From NCBI GenBank assembly GCA_031772625.1, contig CM062814.1:824856757-824920756 (forward strand): a stretch of 64,000 nt of DNA, in the 5' to 3' direction. The number at the start of each line of letters is the position of its first letter. The stretch's first letter is position 1. The notes below the pieces were generated by a model. That model searched no databases, had not been told where the DNA came from, and saw only the letters and a list, made by a program, of their open reading frames with translations. Made by a program: the position numbers and the translations under genes. Origin of the DNA: Pinus tabuliformis (Eukaryota > Streptophyta > Pinopsida > Pinales > Pinaceae). This document shows positions 42,387 through 53,470 of this stretch, piece by piece.

Positions 42387-42715
42387 AACTAGGGAGGTAT
42401 TTATAATCCCATCACATGGTCCTTGAAGCATTCTCATAAGAAGAGTCAGATTGATAAGCCATCTTTGTCAAGCATCTTTACCATTACCAACATTGTCCTT
42501 GAAGGCCTTAAGTAGACAAGCTCATCTTCATTCGAGAGCATTATGTTGGGAGGCTTTACGTGAGCTGCCACACTACCTCTAAGGCACATACGCCATTTGG
42601 GTGCTCACCAGGTATGTCCTTTTAGGACTATTCTTGTCTTGGATTTCCAATCCTGAATCTTCAAAGAATATCGGTCCTCTTCGACTACTCTTATCTTGGA
42701 TACCCTACCTCATCT
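42387..42715 (-). other. 3' noncoding region of element G, shared with element C
   Basis: No coding domain. On the minus strand the text CCAAGACAAGAATAGTCCTA and flanking words match C at about 16500-16620, in the same order relative to the polypurine tract. Confidence 0.65.
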
Positions 42716-43571
42716 TCAACGAGTATCCGTAAACAACTTATTTTCCCGGATTCTACAATCCATAAGAAGTTCCAATCTCAAATGCTTATCCAATCCTCCG
42801 AACTCCATTCTTTCTTTATGGTCTTCACTAAGATGTACGATTATTAGTCTTGGTCTGGTGCATGACCCATAAAGACGAACTATCAAACATCTCTCCCTCT
42901 CAATTAGGGAGGAGATGTCCACCAAACCAAGCTTACCTCTCAGGTACTCAAGCTTCTTGTTTGGTAATGCTTTTGTTAGAATATTTGCCACCTGTTCATC
43001 TATAAGTAGATAGTGCAGCTCCACGACCCCATCTTGTACTAGGTGTTTGACGTAGTGGTACTTATTATTTATATGCTTTGTCCTAGCATGAAACATTGGG
43101 TCTTCCGTCAATCTTATGCAACTTTATGTATCCGTGTAGGGATAAGTGGTCCTTCAAACAAATCAGATAGTAATTTCCTGAGCCAAACTGCTTCTCGACA
43201 AACTTTGCTTGAATCAACATATTCAGCTTCAGCACTACTCAAAGCAACTATATCTCGCTTTCTGCTCATCCATGAGACATTGGAAGATCTTAGGCTGAAC
43301 CATCCACCTGTTGTGCTTCTTCCATCTATCTCATTGCCACCCCAATATGAATTTGTATATCTCATGAGTTGGATTCATTACCAGTATACCATAGGTGGTG
43401 ATGTATGGTTCCACGCAAATATCTTAGGATATGCTTGGCTACAATCCAATGATCATGTTTTGCCTCCATCTGAAACTGACTGAGGACATTTACTGCTAAA
43501 CAAATGTCAGGTCTTTTATTTACCAGATACATCAAGGACCCAATGAACTGTCTGTAGCAAGTAGGATCCAC
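42716..43571 (-). pseudogene. pol: Copia RNase H and connection, element G
   Basis: Three overlapping frames carry successive parts. 43362-43571 has YRQFIGSLMYLVNKRPDICLA and AKHILRYLRGT. 43114-43365 has EIDGRSTTGGWFSL and ALSSAEAEYVDSS with the catalytic Glu context. 42716-43111 has HARTKHINNKYHYVKHLV and VANILTKALPNKKLEYLRGKLGL. The DNKS-type Asp motif is lost at the frame break near 43112. The last frame runs on past the normal RNase H end. Confidence 0.82.
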
Positions 43572-43705
43572 CGGACTAGAATACGAACCCCTTAACTTAG
43601 ATTGGTAATCATAGGCTTCCTATCCATCATGCCAAATTTATGAAGAATCTTGATCACATGTTTACCTTGACCAAGACATATTTTACCTGGCTCCTGCCAA
43701 ACTTC

Positions 43706-44330
43706 TTATCCCAAGTAGTAATGCATGATCCCAAGATCCTTCATATCAAACTTGGTTGCTAACTGCTTCATGTATTCCTGAATTCGATGTTCTACACCTG
43801 TGACATGTAGATCATCCACATACAATAGTATGATGACTGGTTCACCTTGAACCACACTGATGTATAGGTTAGGATTTGTAGAACTCTTGGTAAAACCAAG
43901 CCTCAACAAGTATGTATCCATTCTTGCATACCAAGCTCTAGGTGCTTGCTTTAAGCCATTTAGAGCTTTCTTCATCCTGTAGACATGAGTCTGCCTCTGA
44001 TTTATTTCAAATCCTTGAGGTTTCTCAATGTAATCCTCTTCATCAATAGTTGCATTCAGAAATGTTGTCCTAACATCTATTTGATGGATGTTCCATGTCA
44101 TAGTAGTAGCCAAAGAAACAAGCGATCGTATTGTTGTATATCTAGCTGTAGGAGCAAAGGTTTCTTCGTAGTCAATACCTTCTTTCTGTGAGAAGCCTCT
44201 TGCTACAAAGCTTGTGCATTTATCAATGCTCCCATCTGCAACATGCTTTATCTTCTAAATCCATTTTAAAGTGACTATAGATTTTTCACTTGGCCTGGGA
44301 ACAATCTGCCAGACATCATTCTTCATGATT
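43706..44330 (-). pseudogene. pol: Copia reverse transcriptase, element G
   Basis: The frame at 43706-44113 has MKKALNGLKQAPRAWYARMD and VIILLYVDDLHVTG, keeping the YVDD pair, then FDMKDLGIMHYYLG, where a TAA (43706) replaces the expected Leu. The N-terminal part (44114-44330) reads as the KARSFARGFSQKEG-like and DVWQIVPRPS-like RT start in shifted frames. Residues are close to fragment D, indicating one family. Confidence 0.83.
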
Positions 44331-44639
44331 GATTGGTATTTCTCCTGCTTTGCATTCCTCCACTCTTGATGTTTAGTCGCATCTTCATAGGAGGAAGGTT
44401 CCGCTTCAATGAGCTTTGTCATATATGTCACATACCCAAAATACCTCTTCGGTCTTTTTCTTTCTCTGAAGGTCCCCTTAGCTGTGTGTCCTTCTGCTTC
44501 TTATAGAGTAGCTCTCAACCAAGCAGGGCTCTTACGATTTTCTAGAACAATTACCTGTTGCACTGACTCACTTGGACCTTCAACATCTTCTTGAGTAGCT
44601 GTTTGATCTTGACCATCATTGTCCCTTGAGATATCCTCA

Positions 44640-45628
44640 AAGATAGGTATCTCTTCTTCATCAAAGTCGACTGGAACATCTTTTGATTCCTGTAAGCTAT
44701 ACTTTCGTCAAAGATGACATCCTTGCTTACTTCAATTCAACGATCCTCCTTAATATAGATTCTGTACGCCTTAGATGAAGCACTATACCCAACATAGATG
44801 ACATCCTTGCTTACTTCAATTTGACAATCCTCCTTAATATAGATTATGTACGCCTTAGATGAAGCACTATACCCAACAAAGATGCCCTTTAGACTAGTAG
44901 GATCCAACTTCTTTCTCTTGTCCTTGGGTATATGTATATACACAGGACACCCAAATATTCGAAGATGATCCACACTTGGCTTCTTTCCTGTAAATGCTTC
45001 TTCTAGAGTCATGTTGTTGATAATCTTGTGAGGACTTCGGTTTTGCAAGCAAACAATTGTCCACATGCTTCTCTCCATAGGAACTGAGGGAGATCTTGAT
45101 CATGTAGCATGGCCCTGACACATTCTTCAGTTGTTATGTTCTTCTTTTCAACCACACCATTTTGTTCGGGATTATAAGGAGCAATTATCTCCCTCTTAAT
45201 CCCTGCTTCTTTGCAAAATGCTATTAGTTCTTTGGAGGTGTATTCTACACCATTGTCAAACCTCAAAGTGTTGATCTTTCTCACGGTCAGATTCTCCACT
45301 TCATTCTTGAATTCTTGAAACATATCGAATACCTCATCCTTGTTCTTAAGGAGGTATATCCAAGTTTTCCTTGAGAAATCATCAATGAAGGTCACATAAT
45401 ATTGATACACACCAAGACATTTTACTGCCATAGGTCGACATGCATTTGAGTGTATGAGATCTAAAACTTCCTTAGATTTGGTATCACTTCTTACAGATGG
45501 CTTCTTCACGTTCTTGCCTAGAGCACATCCCTTACGAGTCCCTGCATGATCTTCCTTCAATTCGGGGATGCCATTGACCATTTGACATAGAGATGGCAAA
45601 ATCTTATAGTAAAGGTTCCCATACCTTC
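44640..45628 (-). pseudogene. pol: Copia integrase, element G
   Basis: The frame at 45009-45628 has the CALGKN zinc piece, LIHSNACRPM where the first catalytic Asp is Asn, FIDDFSRKTWIYLLK, RFDNGVEYTS and PEQNGVVEKKN with the catalytic Glu. The frame at 44737-45078 has FTGKKPSVDHLRIFGCPVY and FVGYSASSKAY twice, because of an 84-bp in-frame tandem duplication (44712-44879). The 5' edge is the solo-LTR insertion site at 45628. Confidence 0.85.
44712..44879 (-). repeat. In-frame 2 x 84 bp duplication in the integrase C-terminus of G
   Basis: AGATGACATCCTTGCTTACT starts at 44712 and 44796; both units run to the start of AGATGCCC at 44880. The length is 28 codons, so the block containing GYSASSKAY and EVSKDVIY is doubled without a frameshift. 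Confidence 0.88.
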
Positions 45629-45639
45629 TGTTGTCGCTT

Positions 45640-47269
45640 ATTCTAGCACCCATAACACAAGTGCTTCGAGAGACATAGGAAGCTTCCTAGAGACAACCTC
45701 TGGGTTGATTGTAGACTAGTGCCTAGGACATCTTAAAGAGAGGAGTGCATGGAAGATTATCAATGGGGGCTTTCTGTTGCACTCCAATTGTCACGTAGTT
45801 AAAAGGATAATAAAGGGGGCTTGGTTCAATAGGCCTTCATTAAGGTAAACTCAAGCCAATACATGGATCCGAATGTTCAGGGGCTAAATCAGACCAACCT
45901 CAGAGAGAAATGTCTGGTTCTAGTGGCCGACACCCAACAACAAGCAGCTTAATATTGATGTTGCAGTAAAGTGAAGAGGAAAGGGAGGAGGGGGTTAGGT
46001 GCGTAGGGCTGATTGCAATACAATATCTTAAGCAACGATTGTTCTGGCAGATATATGTAAGAGGGAGGAGATGAAAGAGCGGAAAGAGTGGAGCGCAAAT
46101 TAAGGTTTCATGCCATATACCTCATGGGTACCTTTATCACCAAACGACATGAATAAATCTGTGCTCATATAGGTACTGCAGGTTAATCGAATAATGCAAG
46201 TCTGTTTTATACACAAGTACTGCAGGTTATAGACTAATAGAAGTAAATCTGTCTTATACACAGGTACAGTTCGTTATTTAACGGCCTAGATAAATCCATG
46301 AATCAAAGAGAAACCGACAGCTTCAGCCCACTATTTTAGTGAAAGAAAACCATATATGAAATGAGATTTATAGAGGGGAAAACATACTGTGCGTTGCCAT
46401 GATTGGAATCACCAAAGAGTTTCATTAATCTTCAAAATGAGTCCCATTCACCAGTCCATTTACATTCAGCAATCTACAACTCAAGTCCCTCATGAACAAG
46501 AAATTAGAACCAAAATGGAACCAAAGAATTTGGACCACTGCGGGTGCAGAATTCCGGAACCTATATTAAGTGTTTCTTCCTCCCTTTTATAAGGAGAGGG
46601 AGAGCTTGGAAATTAATTACAAAAATATCTCAGCCTGAGCATCCAGTTGTCTGATCGACTAGCTGTCTCGGCGTGCGATAGCTCTACTGCCCAAAATGAT
46701 TCTAAAGGATTTGATTCCTTTCTTGAAAATACATAAAAACTATAGAATAAACAGAAATGACAGAAAATAGAAACAAGGGAAACTGAATGATGATGGAGGA
46801 AAATGTCCTTCTGTTGTTCCTGTGAAGCCCCTTGATCAAGCCACGTCTCTGCGCTGATGTGCCTTTCCTGCTGATCGGTTGGTTCCTGTCGCTTTCGCCT
46901 TAACTATTTGGCTTCACCACTCTCTGGAGTTGGTAGCGATCAACTGTGTTTGCTTGTCATAGAGCAGAAGCAGAGTTTGTCTGGGAAGTCCTTTACATTT
47001 ACGATTGAGTGGAGCTCCACGCTGAGGCATTAAGTCTTCCTGAGTCCCCATACTGATTTACCGCTGCACCATGCCTTCATTCAATGTCTTAGCTGCCGAC
47101 CCATCCGCCTTCAAAGCCTTGTACCATACTATCGGGGCATCGCTGTATTGGGACTTTCACACTAAGAGGCATTACAGAACAACGAGTCCCGATTTCCTTT
47201 GGCCCCCTTTGGTTTAGCCCCTTTTTGCCTTTCTTCTCATATGACCGAGGCGCTGTGACCTGTTGCTTG
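45640..47269. other. Solo-LTR body left of the hAT, no gene
   Basis: About 1.6 kb with no reading frame that resembles a known domain. Short repeated words such as ACAGGTACTGCAGGTTA-like text occur at 46160-46270. Nothing else recognisable. Confidence 0.45.
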
Positions 47270-47720
47270 GCCAAATATCGGAGGTCGGCAAATCAACGAT
47301 TTCCTATCAATGTCCTTGGTGCATCTTTCTAAAATTGGCGATCGTCACTCATCCTTTGTGCTTATCCCTTGGTTCCTCGAGTCTTTATGTGATCGCAGGC
47401 CAGCCCCCTTATCGAAGTCCCCTAATCAGAGGTTCGCAATCGACGATTTCCCTTTTGATGCACAACACACCACAACCACCGATCACCCTCTGTGCTTAGC
47501 CCCTTGGTTCCTCGGCTCTTTATGTGACCACGGGCCAGCCCCCTTATCGGAGCCCCCCAATCGGAGGTTCGCAATCGGCAATTCCTTTTTGGTGCACACC
47601 ACAACCGTCGATCGTCGATCACCCTCCGTGCTTAACCCCTGGTTCTTTTAGCTCTTTATGTGATTGTGGGCTTGCCCCTTCCTCGGCGGATTGCAATCGA
47701 GGTTTTAACCTTGATGTAAT
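47270..47720. repeat. ~135-bp tandem array in the solo LTR
   Basis: GGTTCCTCG..CTTTATGTGA recurs at 47371, 47506 and (as GGTTCTTTTAGCTCTTTATG) 47641, a constant 135-base step. The AATC(A/G)GAGGTTCGCAATCG block recurs at 47424 and 47559. About three copies are visible, decaying at both sides. Confidence 0.82.
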
Positions 47721-48474
47721 AACATGCCTCAACCTGCAAACGTCGATTTGCGATCTCTGATGTGACGTCATCCTCTGCCACGTGTCACCTTGTGAGTGGT
47801 GACACATGTCACCTTGTTTTGGCTTCTTATGACCCCTCGACACGTTGAATCTGCATGCCACGTGTCCGTTGTACTGCCACTACATGCTGACATCAGCGCC
47901 ACCGTGGATTTATCAGGACCAGTCAATGTTGCACGAAGCGGGAGCGAAGCGGAAGCGTTTTTTGGAACAGGGACGCGGAAGCATCATTTTCTAAAAATCT
48001 AGGAAGCGAAGCGTCCGTAGAAGCGTCTGCTATATATATATATATTTATATTTTTTTGCATTTATACTCAAAACAAACATCCCAAATAGCAAATTAATTG
48101 TAGAAGACATGAAAACATGCATATTTTTGCATAAATCAAGATAGATATGGCATCCATGATTCCATTGTAGTTACTAGTCTGTACAACAATCATCTATATT
48201 CTAGCTATTACAAACATACATCAAATTTTTAAGCATATTATAAAACATAAAACATTTAAGCATATTATAAAACATAAAACATAGAGCATATTATGATTTA
48301 TCTACCAAGTGAGAAACTGTCAACATTTGTCATGTCCAAAATTCAAATAATAATGTTTACAAAATATGTCACTTGGTGACCGCCAAGACAAAAAAGGTTC
48401 AAAATTCAAATTCACAAGCCTACAAGTCTAATGAGTAATCTATGACAAAAAGTGGTAGATTGTGAATATATCTA

Positions 48475-51275
48475 CTAATCTCTCCTCCTTCCACCACGAA
48501 CAGAACGTGTCGACTGGCAGGGGCCTCCACGTGGTGGCAATGAAGAAGATGGTTCCGGTGGAAGTTGTGGAAGTGGCACTGAAACTGATGAAGAAGAACC
48601 CCCTACTGTTGGTGCTGAACCATGGAACCTAGGAACCAAGGGACCAGATGGGGGTGGGGGTGGCATATCAACACGATCATCATCATCCTGGAATCGCTCA
48701 AATATTTCATGCAAAAAAAAAACACTAGTTAACAAAAAAATTAAAAACATGAATTAGAGAAATGCTTTATAAGGAAAAATTGGAAAATTCATACCACAAT
48801 GGACATACCTGGATAAGAGCATCCTCTAATTGCTCTAATCGTAACACTCCATCCTCCAAATTGGGCTCCTCTGGATTCTTGTCCCAAATCAACATGTCTT
48901 TATTAGACTTTGCATCTTCACAGTAATGGGACAACAATCGCTAGTTGTAATGAACATAAACCAAGCTCTCTGCCCGGTCTAAACTCAACCTGTTCCTTTT
49001 AACACTGTGGATGAAAGAATAAGAGCTCCAACACCTCTCTGCAGAAGAAGTGTTTACCACCTATGATAGCACCCACAATGCCAAAGCCTGTAGAAGTGGA
49101 GTACCCCCTCCATGCATGTTCCACCACTCAAGAGAAGAAAAAGTCTCTTGATCTTTAATTGCATGCATGCTCCCAAATGGACCAATGTTAAGCGTATAGT
49201 TGCTCACCTGTCTCCGTACCAATGCAGCCTCCTCTTCATCAGGGATTAATTTACTCAATGCAGCCATATATTTTCTGTGAACCTCTTGATCTTGGTGTGG
49301 TTTTCTCCTGCTGCCCCCCCCCAGGTGCTGGTGTTGAAAGCCATGATGGATGATAGTATTTAGGTGTCAAAACATATGCTAATGCATGCAATGGAACATT
49401 TAGCATTTCCCATCGGTTTTGCACCTCTACACGAATATAATTGTACAAGGTGGTATCTCTAGGCTCAACAATGTATTTAATCTGCCCCAACATGCTATCC
49501 ATTTGCTCATACACCTCCCCAATTACTGGTCAATCTGAATCTACAAACTTCATCATGTAATAAATTGGTTTGGTGAATTGCAAAACATATTTAACCTGCG
49601 ACCAAAAGTAACTGTCAAGAACAGTGTCCTTGACTGCATTAGCACCATCTGTGTCAGTGTTAATTTCATCCCATGTTTCAGCACACACCAGATTAGTTAA
49701 AGCTTGTCTCACCTTCACTAGCCGCCTAAAGGTGAGGTAATAACTAGCAAATCTTGTCTTTGCAATTTTAAGCAATTTCCACTTGGAGTAAGTGCCATAG
49801 AAGTAGTTTACCCTTGTATGCCCTGTGATGAATTTAATGAGCTGCTTCCCTCTCCTGTAAAGCTCAGTAATCCACCCACATTCTTTGTGCTTCACAATAT
49901 CATGCATCAAAAGGTTCAATGTGTGAACCAGGCACCCAGACCAAAAGATGTGTGGATGAGTACGCTCAATAATTTTTCCTGCTGCCTTACAATTTGCTGC
50001 ATTATCTGTGATCACTTGAACCACATTATTGACCAACATCTTTGATTGATTTCAATAGGAGATCTGCAATGTTTTGAGCAGATGCAGTGATGGAGGAGGA
50101 GTCATGACATGTAATAAATACTGCACCACTAGAAAAAACACGAAGAACATTTATCAAATGTTGGTTTCTAATATTTGTCCACCCATCTGATACAATGGAT
50201 ACCCCAGAATCTACCCACTCATTTGTAAAATGTGTCAAAGCTCTTTGAACCTTAGCTTTTTCTCTTTCTAATAACACTGGTATAGCTTTCTCATAGTTGG
50301 GGGCCTTGTATCCTTTTGGGGCTTCATTGATGGCCTTTACCATTTCATGCCAATAGGGAGAGCGAAGCACATTGAATGGTACACTGCAAGCACAAAGAAA
50401 ACGGACTATCTTTCCATCCACATCATCCCTCCCAACAACATTAAGGAAATCCCCTATTGTTCTTCTACCTCCAGAGCTTGCAGAAGTACCATGAGGAGAT
50501 GAGCAGCTACCAAATTTAGAGGTTGCACTTGATTCAGAATGAGTTCTTTGTTTCTTGTTTTTTTGTTGTGCAGCCATCTCTATTTGGATGTATTTTCTTC
50601 TTTCTTCAGTTGAAATGTTTGGGCAAATTTGTACCCCCATAGGACCCTTTTTTTCATCACTGTCCAGCATCCCACAAAGATGCCTCCTCAAACGGGTATA
50701 TGAACCACAATATGGTTTTCCTTCATGACAACCATGAGGGCACACAAATTTGTAAGATCCACCACCCTTTCCCCCATCAGTTTGGTCACATAGTTCCACA
50801 AGGGTGTTGATGTAGCTTTCCCATCTTGTGTTTCAGTGTCCTCTTCAGGTTCATCCCCTTCCTCTTCAAACCCTTCCTCCTCATCATACATTGGGTCACT
50901 CATATTGAGACCATTGTCCTCTTGTGTTTCTTCCCTTCTATGCCTATTCCCCTTTGCCATCATTAAAACCAAGAGTGGAATGATACATAGAAGCCAAAAG
51001 AACACCATCTTGGAATATGGATATAGGTGGTGGACAACTTGTAAGTAAAGGAGCAAGTAGAAACAATGAGAAAGAGTAGGAGAGGGAGGAGAACAATACA
51101 AAAAAATTGTCAAAAAAATAAGGGAGTTTGGGTTTGAACTTACCTCTTTAGCTCTTGTAGATGAATTCCTCCAAGCTCTTGCTCCAAGCTCCTCCTCCTT
51201 CACTCCTCTAAGCTCTCCTCTCTTCTCCTCTCCTTTCCTCTCTTCTCTTCTCCTCTCCTCTCTTCTCTTCTCCAA
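48475..51275 (-). pseudogene. hAT transposase (BED finger, DUF659-like, hAT C-terminal), degraded
   Basis: hAT transposases cut and join the element by an RNase H-fold DDE reaction. Minus-strand order: a Lys/Glu-rich first exon ending near 51143 at a donor GTAAGT; an acidic segment; TPLWNYV and FVCPHGC with YTRLRRHLCG, a BED finger. Next come a DUF659-like block (WVDSGVSIVSDGWTN) and core pieces (DNAANCKAAGKII, FWSGCLVHTLNLLMHDI). The dimerisation region has WWNMHGGGTP and, past a TAG at 49061, SSAERCWSSYSFIHS. A final Pro-rich exon follows an intron at 48688-48808. Defects: frameshift near 50790, TGA at 49530, and a frameshift at the C-run near 49315. Confidence 0.88.
48688..48808 (-). other. 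Predicted 121-bp intron of the hAT1 transposase
   Basis: On the minus strand a donor CAG/GTATGT and an acceptor TTCCAG/GATGATG bracket 121 bases. Joining them links the residues EDALIQ after the dimerisation region to DDDDRVDMPPPPPSG and the Pro/Ser-rich end at 48475. Confidence 0.6.
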
Positions 51276-51701
51276 CTCTCATAAACTCAAAGTGAGAAAA
51301 TGAGGAATGAATGGGGGCTTTATTCTTTTCATTCCTCACCTTAATCTCACTCTAACCTCACCCTAACCCACCCCTTTTATGTTAAGTTAACATATTAAAA
51401 AAAAAAAATTAAAAAAAAAATATGTTTTTTTGCCTTGCGCGCGGCCTCCTTTCCGAAGCGTACGGGAAGCGTACGCTTCCTCCTCCGAAGCGCCACGCTT
51501 CTGAGACCCAAAGTGTTGTACGAAGCGCGCTTCGGAGGCCTGGAAGCGGCGCTTCCGTACCGCGCTTCCAAATTTCCAGGAAGCGGCACTTCCGAATTCG
51601 GAAGCGCCGCTTCGGGCCAAGCTTCCTAGGCACTTCCGTACGGGACGCGCTTCGGGGCTTGGAACCGCTCCAAGGGGGGGGGGGCGCTTCGTGCAACATT
51701 G

Positions 51702-52436
51702 GGACCAGTGGTATTCCGCCACGTGGCCTTCAAGAAGAGAGAGAAAAGGCCCATCCACCCTTGGTTTTTTGTTGATTTCCTTTGTAAATCGCTTTCAGCC
51801 TTCCCGGTGCTTCAACACTAACATATCGCAACTCGCAATATCACAATATTTTAGAGTTGTCACCCCCGTTGGCGTGCTGATAAGCCATGATGTTCTGAGT
51901 GCCGATATGTTGATATCGCTCCCGGACCTCCGATGTGTGGGACCTCTGATATGCCAGGACTTTCGATTTGCGGGATTGCTGATATGCGATGTGACCCTGA
52001 TGTGCGATCGTTGATCGCCGATTCACCCCACCGATATGCCATGCTACTCTAAGTGCGATCACTGATCTGTGATTGTCGTGGACCCTCGATCGCCGATATA
52101 CTATACGCTATGGACCTCCGATGTGTGGGACCTTCGATATGTTAGGACTTTCGATTTGCGGGATCGCTGATGTGCTAGGACTCGGGGTTTTACAATTAGG
52201 CATTTTCTCCTTGTTTTCTTATTGTCAAAGGGAAACTTCAACAGGGCATATCTTCTAATCCAAAAGTCCATTTTTGGGCCTCCACATATCGCTGGAAAGC
52301 TTATTCCGAGCACTATCCAATGGAGAGGGTCCGATTTAGCTTTGAGAGCTTCTGTAGCTTGGAAGATGGCTTCATACCTCACTGCTCTTTTGCACTTTGG
52401 GCAACTGAGAACACATTTTTGCAGTGAGTGACAACA
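51702..52436. repeat. Solo-LTR body right of the hAT, with a ~188-bp repeat
   Basis: GGACCTCCGATGTGTGGGACC occurs at 51924 and 52112 with matching downstream text (GGACTTTCGATTTGCGGGAT), a spacing of 188 bases. Many GATATGC and GATCGC words form a loose repeat. A TATATAATG lies just beyond the LTR, in G. Confidence 0.7.
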
Positions 52437-52441
52437 CCTTC

Positions 52442-53005
52442 TATGCCACTGTTTGGAAGGGCTATATAATGTCCCCTAACGAATCTCAATCACCCTAGCC
52501 TTATCAATACTAAAGACCTTACCCCAAACCAATATCTTGCCATCAACAAAAGCAATTCTATCACCTTTATCCTTTAGACAAGAAATTGAAAGTAAGTTTT
52601 TCTTCAATTCTAGAACATATAGAATATTGTTGAGGTGAATACTTTTGCCAGACTCGAGTTGCAATGAAGTAGATCCAATCCCTTTCACTGGATAGCTCTT
52701 CTTGTCTCCAAGTTAGATTGAGTGAGAGGAGGTTCCTTTTGACAAGGTATGAAGTTGACTGCATTCTCCCGTCATGTGTCTGGAAGCACCACTGTTATTA
52801 ACCCATACATTCTCGTCCCTGAAAGTGTCAGATAAATTGGAGAACAAACTTCCATCTATTACTTCCTTTTCTAGCTTGGAGATGGTCTTCAATATGAAAT
52901 CCTTGATAGATGTAGCGAGATTTCTAAGAAACTTGAAACCCTTCCTTATAACCCTTACCATAGTGCCAACTAAGTTGCGATCTTCAGTCTCCTTCATGCA
53001 CCTTA
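52442..53005 (-). pseudogene. Protease and pre-integrase piece of element G; Gag missing
   Basis: From the primer site the minus strand enters a frame (52713-53018) with KGFKFLRNLATSIKDF and then VWVNNSGASRHMTG, the copia protease motif with Asn in place of the catalytic Asp. After a frameshift near 52700 the frame 52476-52688 gives SLQLESGKSIHLNNILYV, LKKNLLSISCLKD and ARVIEIR, the pre-integrase linker. No UBN2 domain and no zinc knuckle fit between the primer site and protease, so Gag has been deleted. Confidence 0.8.
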
Positions 53006-53017
53006 GCTTTGATACCA
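53006..53017 (-). other. Primer binding site of element G
   Basis: The minus strand reads TGGTATCAAAGC directly after the LTR, the initiator tRNA-Met pattern with one mismatch. Confidence 0.8.
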
Positions 53018-53470
53018 TGTTGTAAAATCAAGAGACTTATGTATTATAGATGATTGTCGTTAACTTGATAATTACTTGTGATATATGTTGGCCTTTTATT
53101 ACTTTTATTAGTTCTTGTTCATCAAGCAATTACCAAAAATAATGAAGATCACAGTATGACAAAGTACACAAGATGTAGACTCCAAGCCAGGGCAAAACCC
53201 CTCCAAGGGGAAAACCTAGAAAAAAATGCATCTTCTTACAGTGAGACTTCCAAGACCCAAAGACCGAAGCCCAAGATCCTCCCTAGCACCAAGTCAACTC
53301 CCCAACAAGGTCTTCTTCAAGGAAGCTTCTAAATTTCGACCTACTACAACTTCGTCCTAGATTTTTGGCCTTGCAACTGAACCTCAGAATTTCAACCCTA
53401 CAAATTTTGGCCTCTTACAACTGGCAACAACAAAACCCTAACTTCACACATGTGGAGAGAGAAAGAGATG
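53018..53470 (-). repeat. 5' LTR of element G, left part
   Basis: Begins TGTTGTAAAATCAAG and matches 41472-41925 of the 3' LTR, including the GTTGGCCTTTTATTACTTTTATTAG stretch. It is cut at AGATG, the target of element 4. Confidence 0.87.

Larger units (their letters stand above)
47924..51701 (-). mobile_element. Full-length hAT transposon (hAT1, 3778 bp)
   Basis: Perfect 17-base terminal inverted repeats, CAATGTTGCACGAAGCG at the left and its reverse complement at the right, are flanked by a perfect 8-bp duplication GGACCAGT (47916-47923 and 51702-51709). The minus strand encodes a BED-finger hAT transposase now broken by stops and frameshifts. Both subterminal regions are packed with GAAGC/GCTTC words: about seven on the left (47933-48030) and sixteen on the right (51456-51692). 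It lies inside the solo LTR. Confidence 0.95.
45629..52436. mobile_element. ~3.0 kb solo LTR in element G, itself holding a hAT
   Basis: The insertion begins TGTTGTCGCTTATTC and ends GAGTGACAACA, and is flanked by a perfect duplication CCTTC (45624-45628 and 52437-52441). Outside it the copia reading (pre-integrase WHRR context, then integrase) is continuous. Excluding the hAT and its duplication, 3022 bases remain. No primer site, polypurine tract or coding domain is visible, so it is best read as a solo LTR. Its TGTTGTCGC start resembles elements 3 and 4, but the body is not obviously the same. Confidence 0.78.

Noticed and set aside
47089-47861. Frames on both strands in the 135-bp array
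   Set aside because: They mirror the repeat unit and have no domain.
51387-51775. Overlapping Arg- and Ser-rich frames on both strands at the right hAT1 end
   Set aside because: They come from the dense GAAGC/GCTTC subterminal repeats and change with every frame; no domain.
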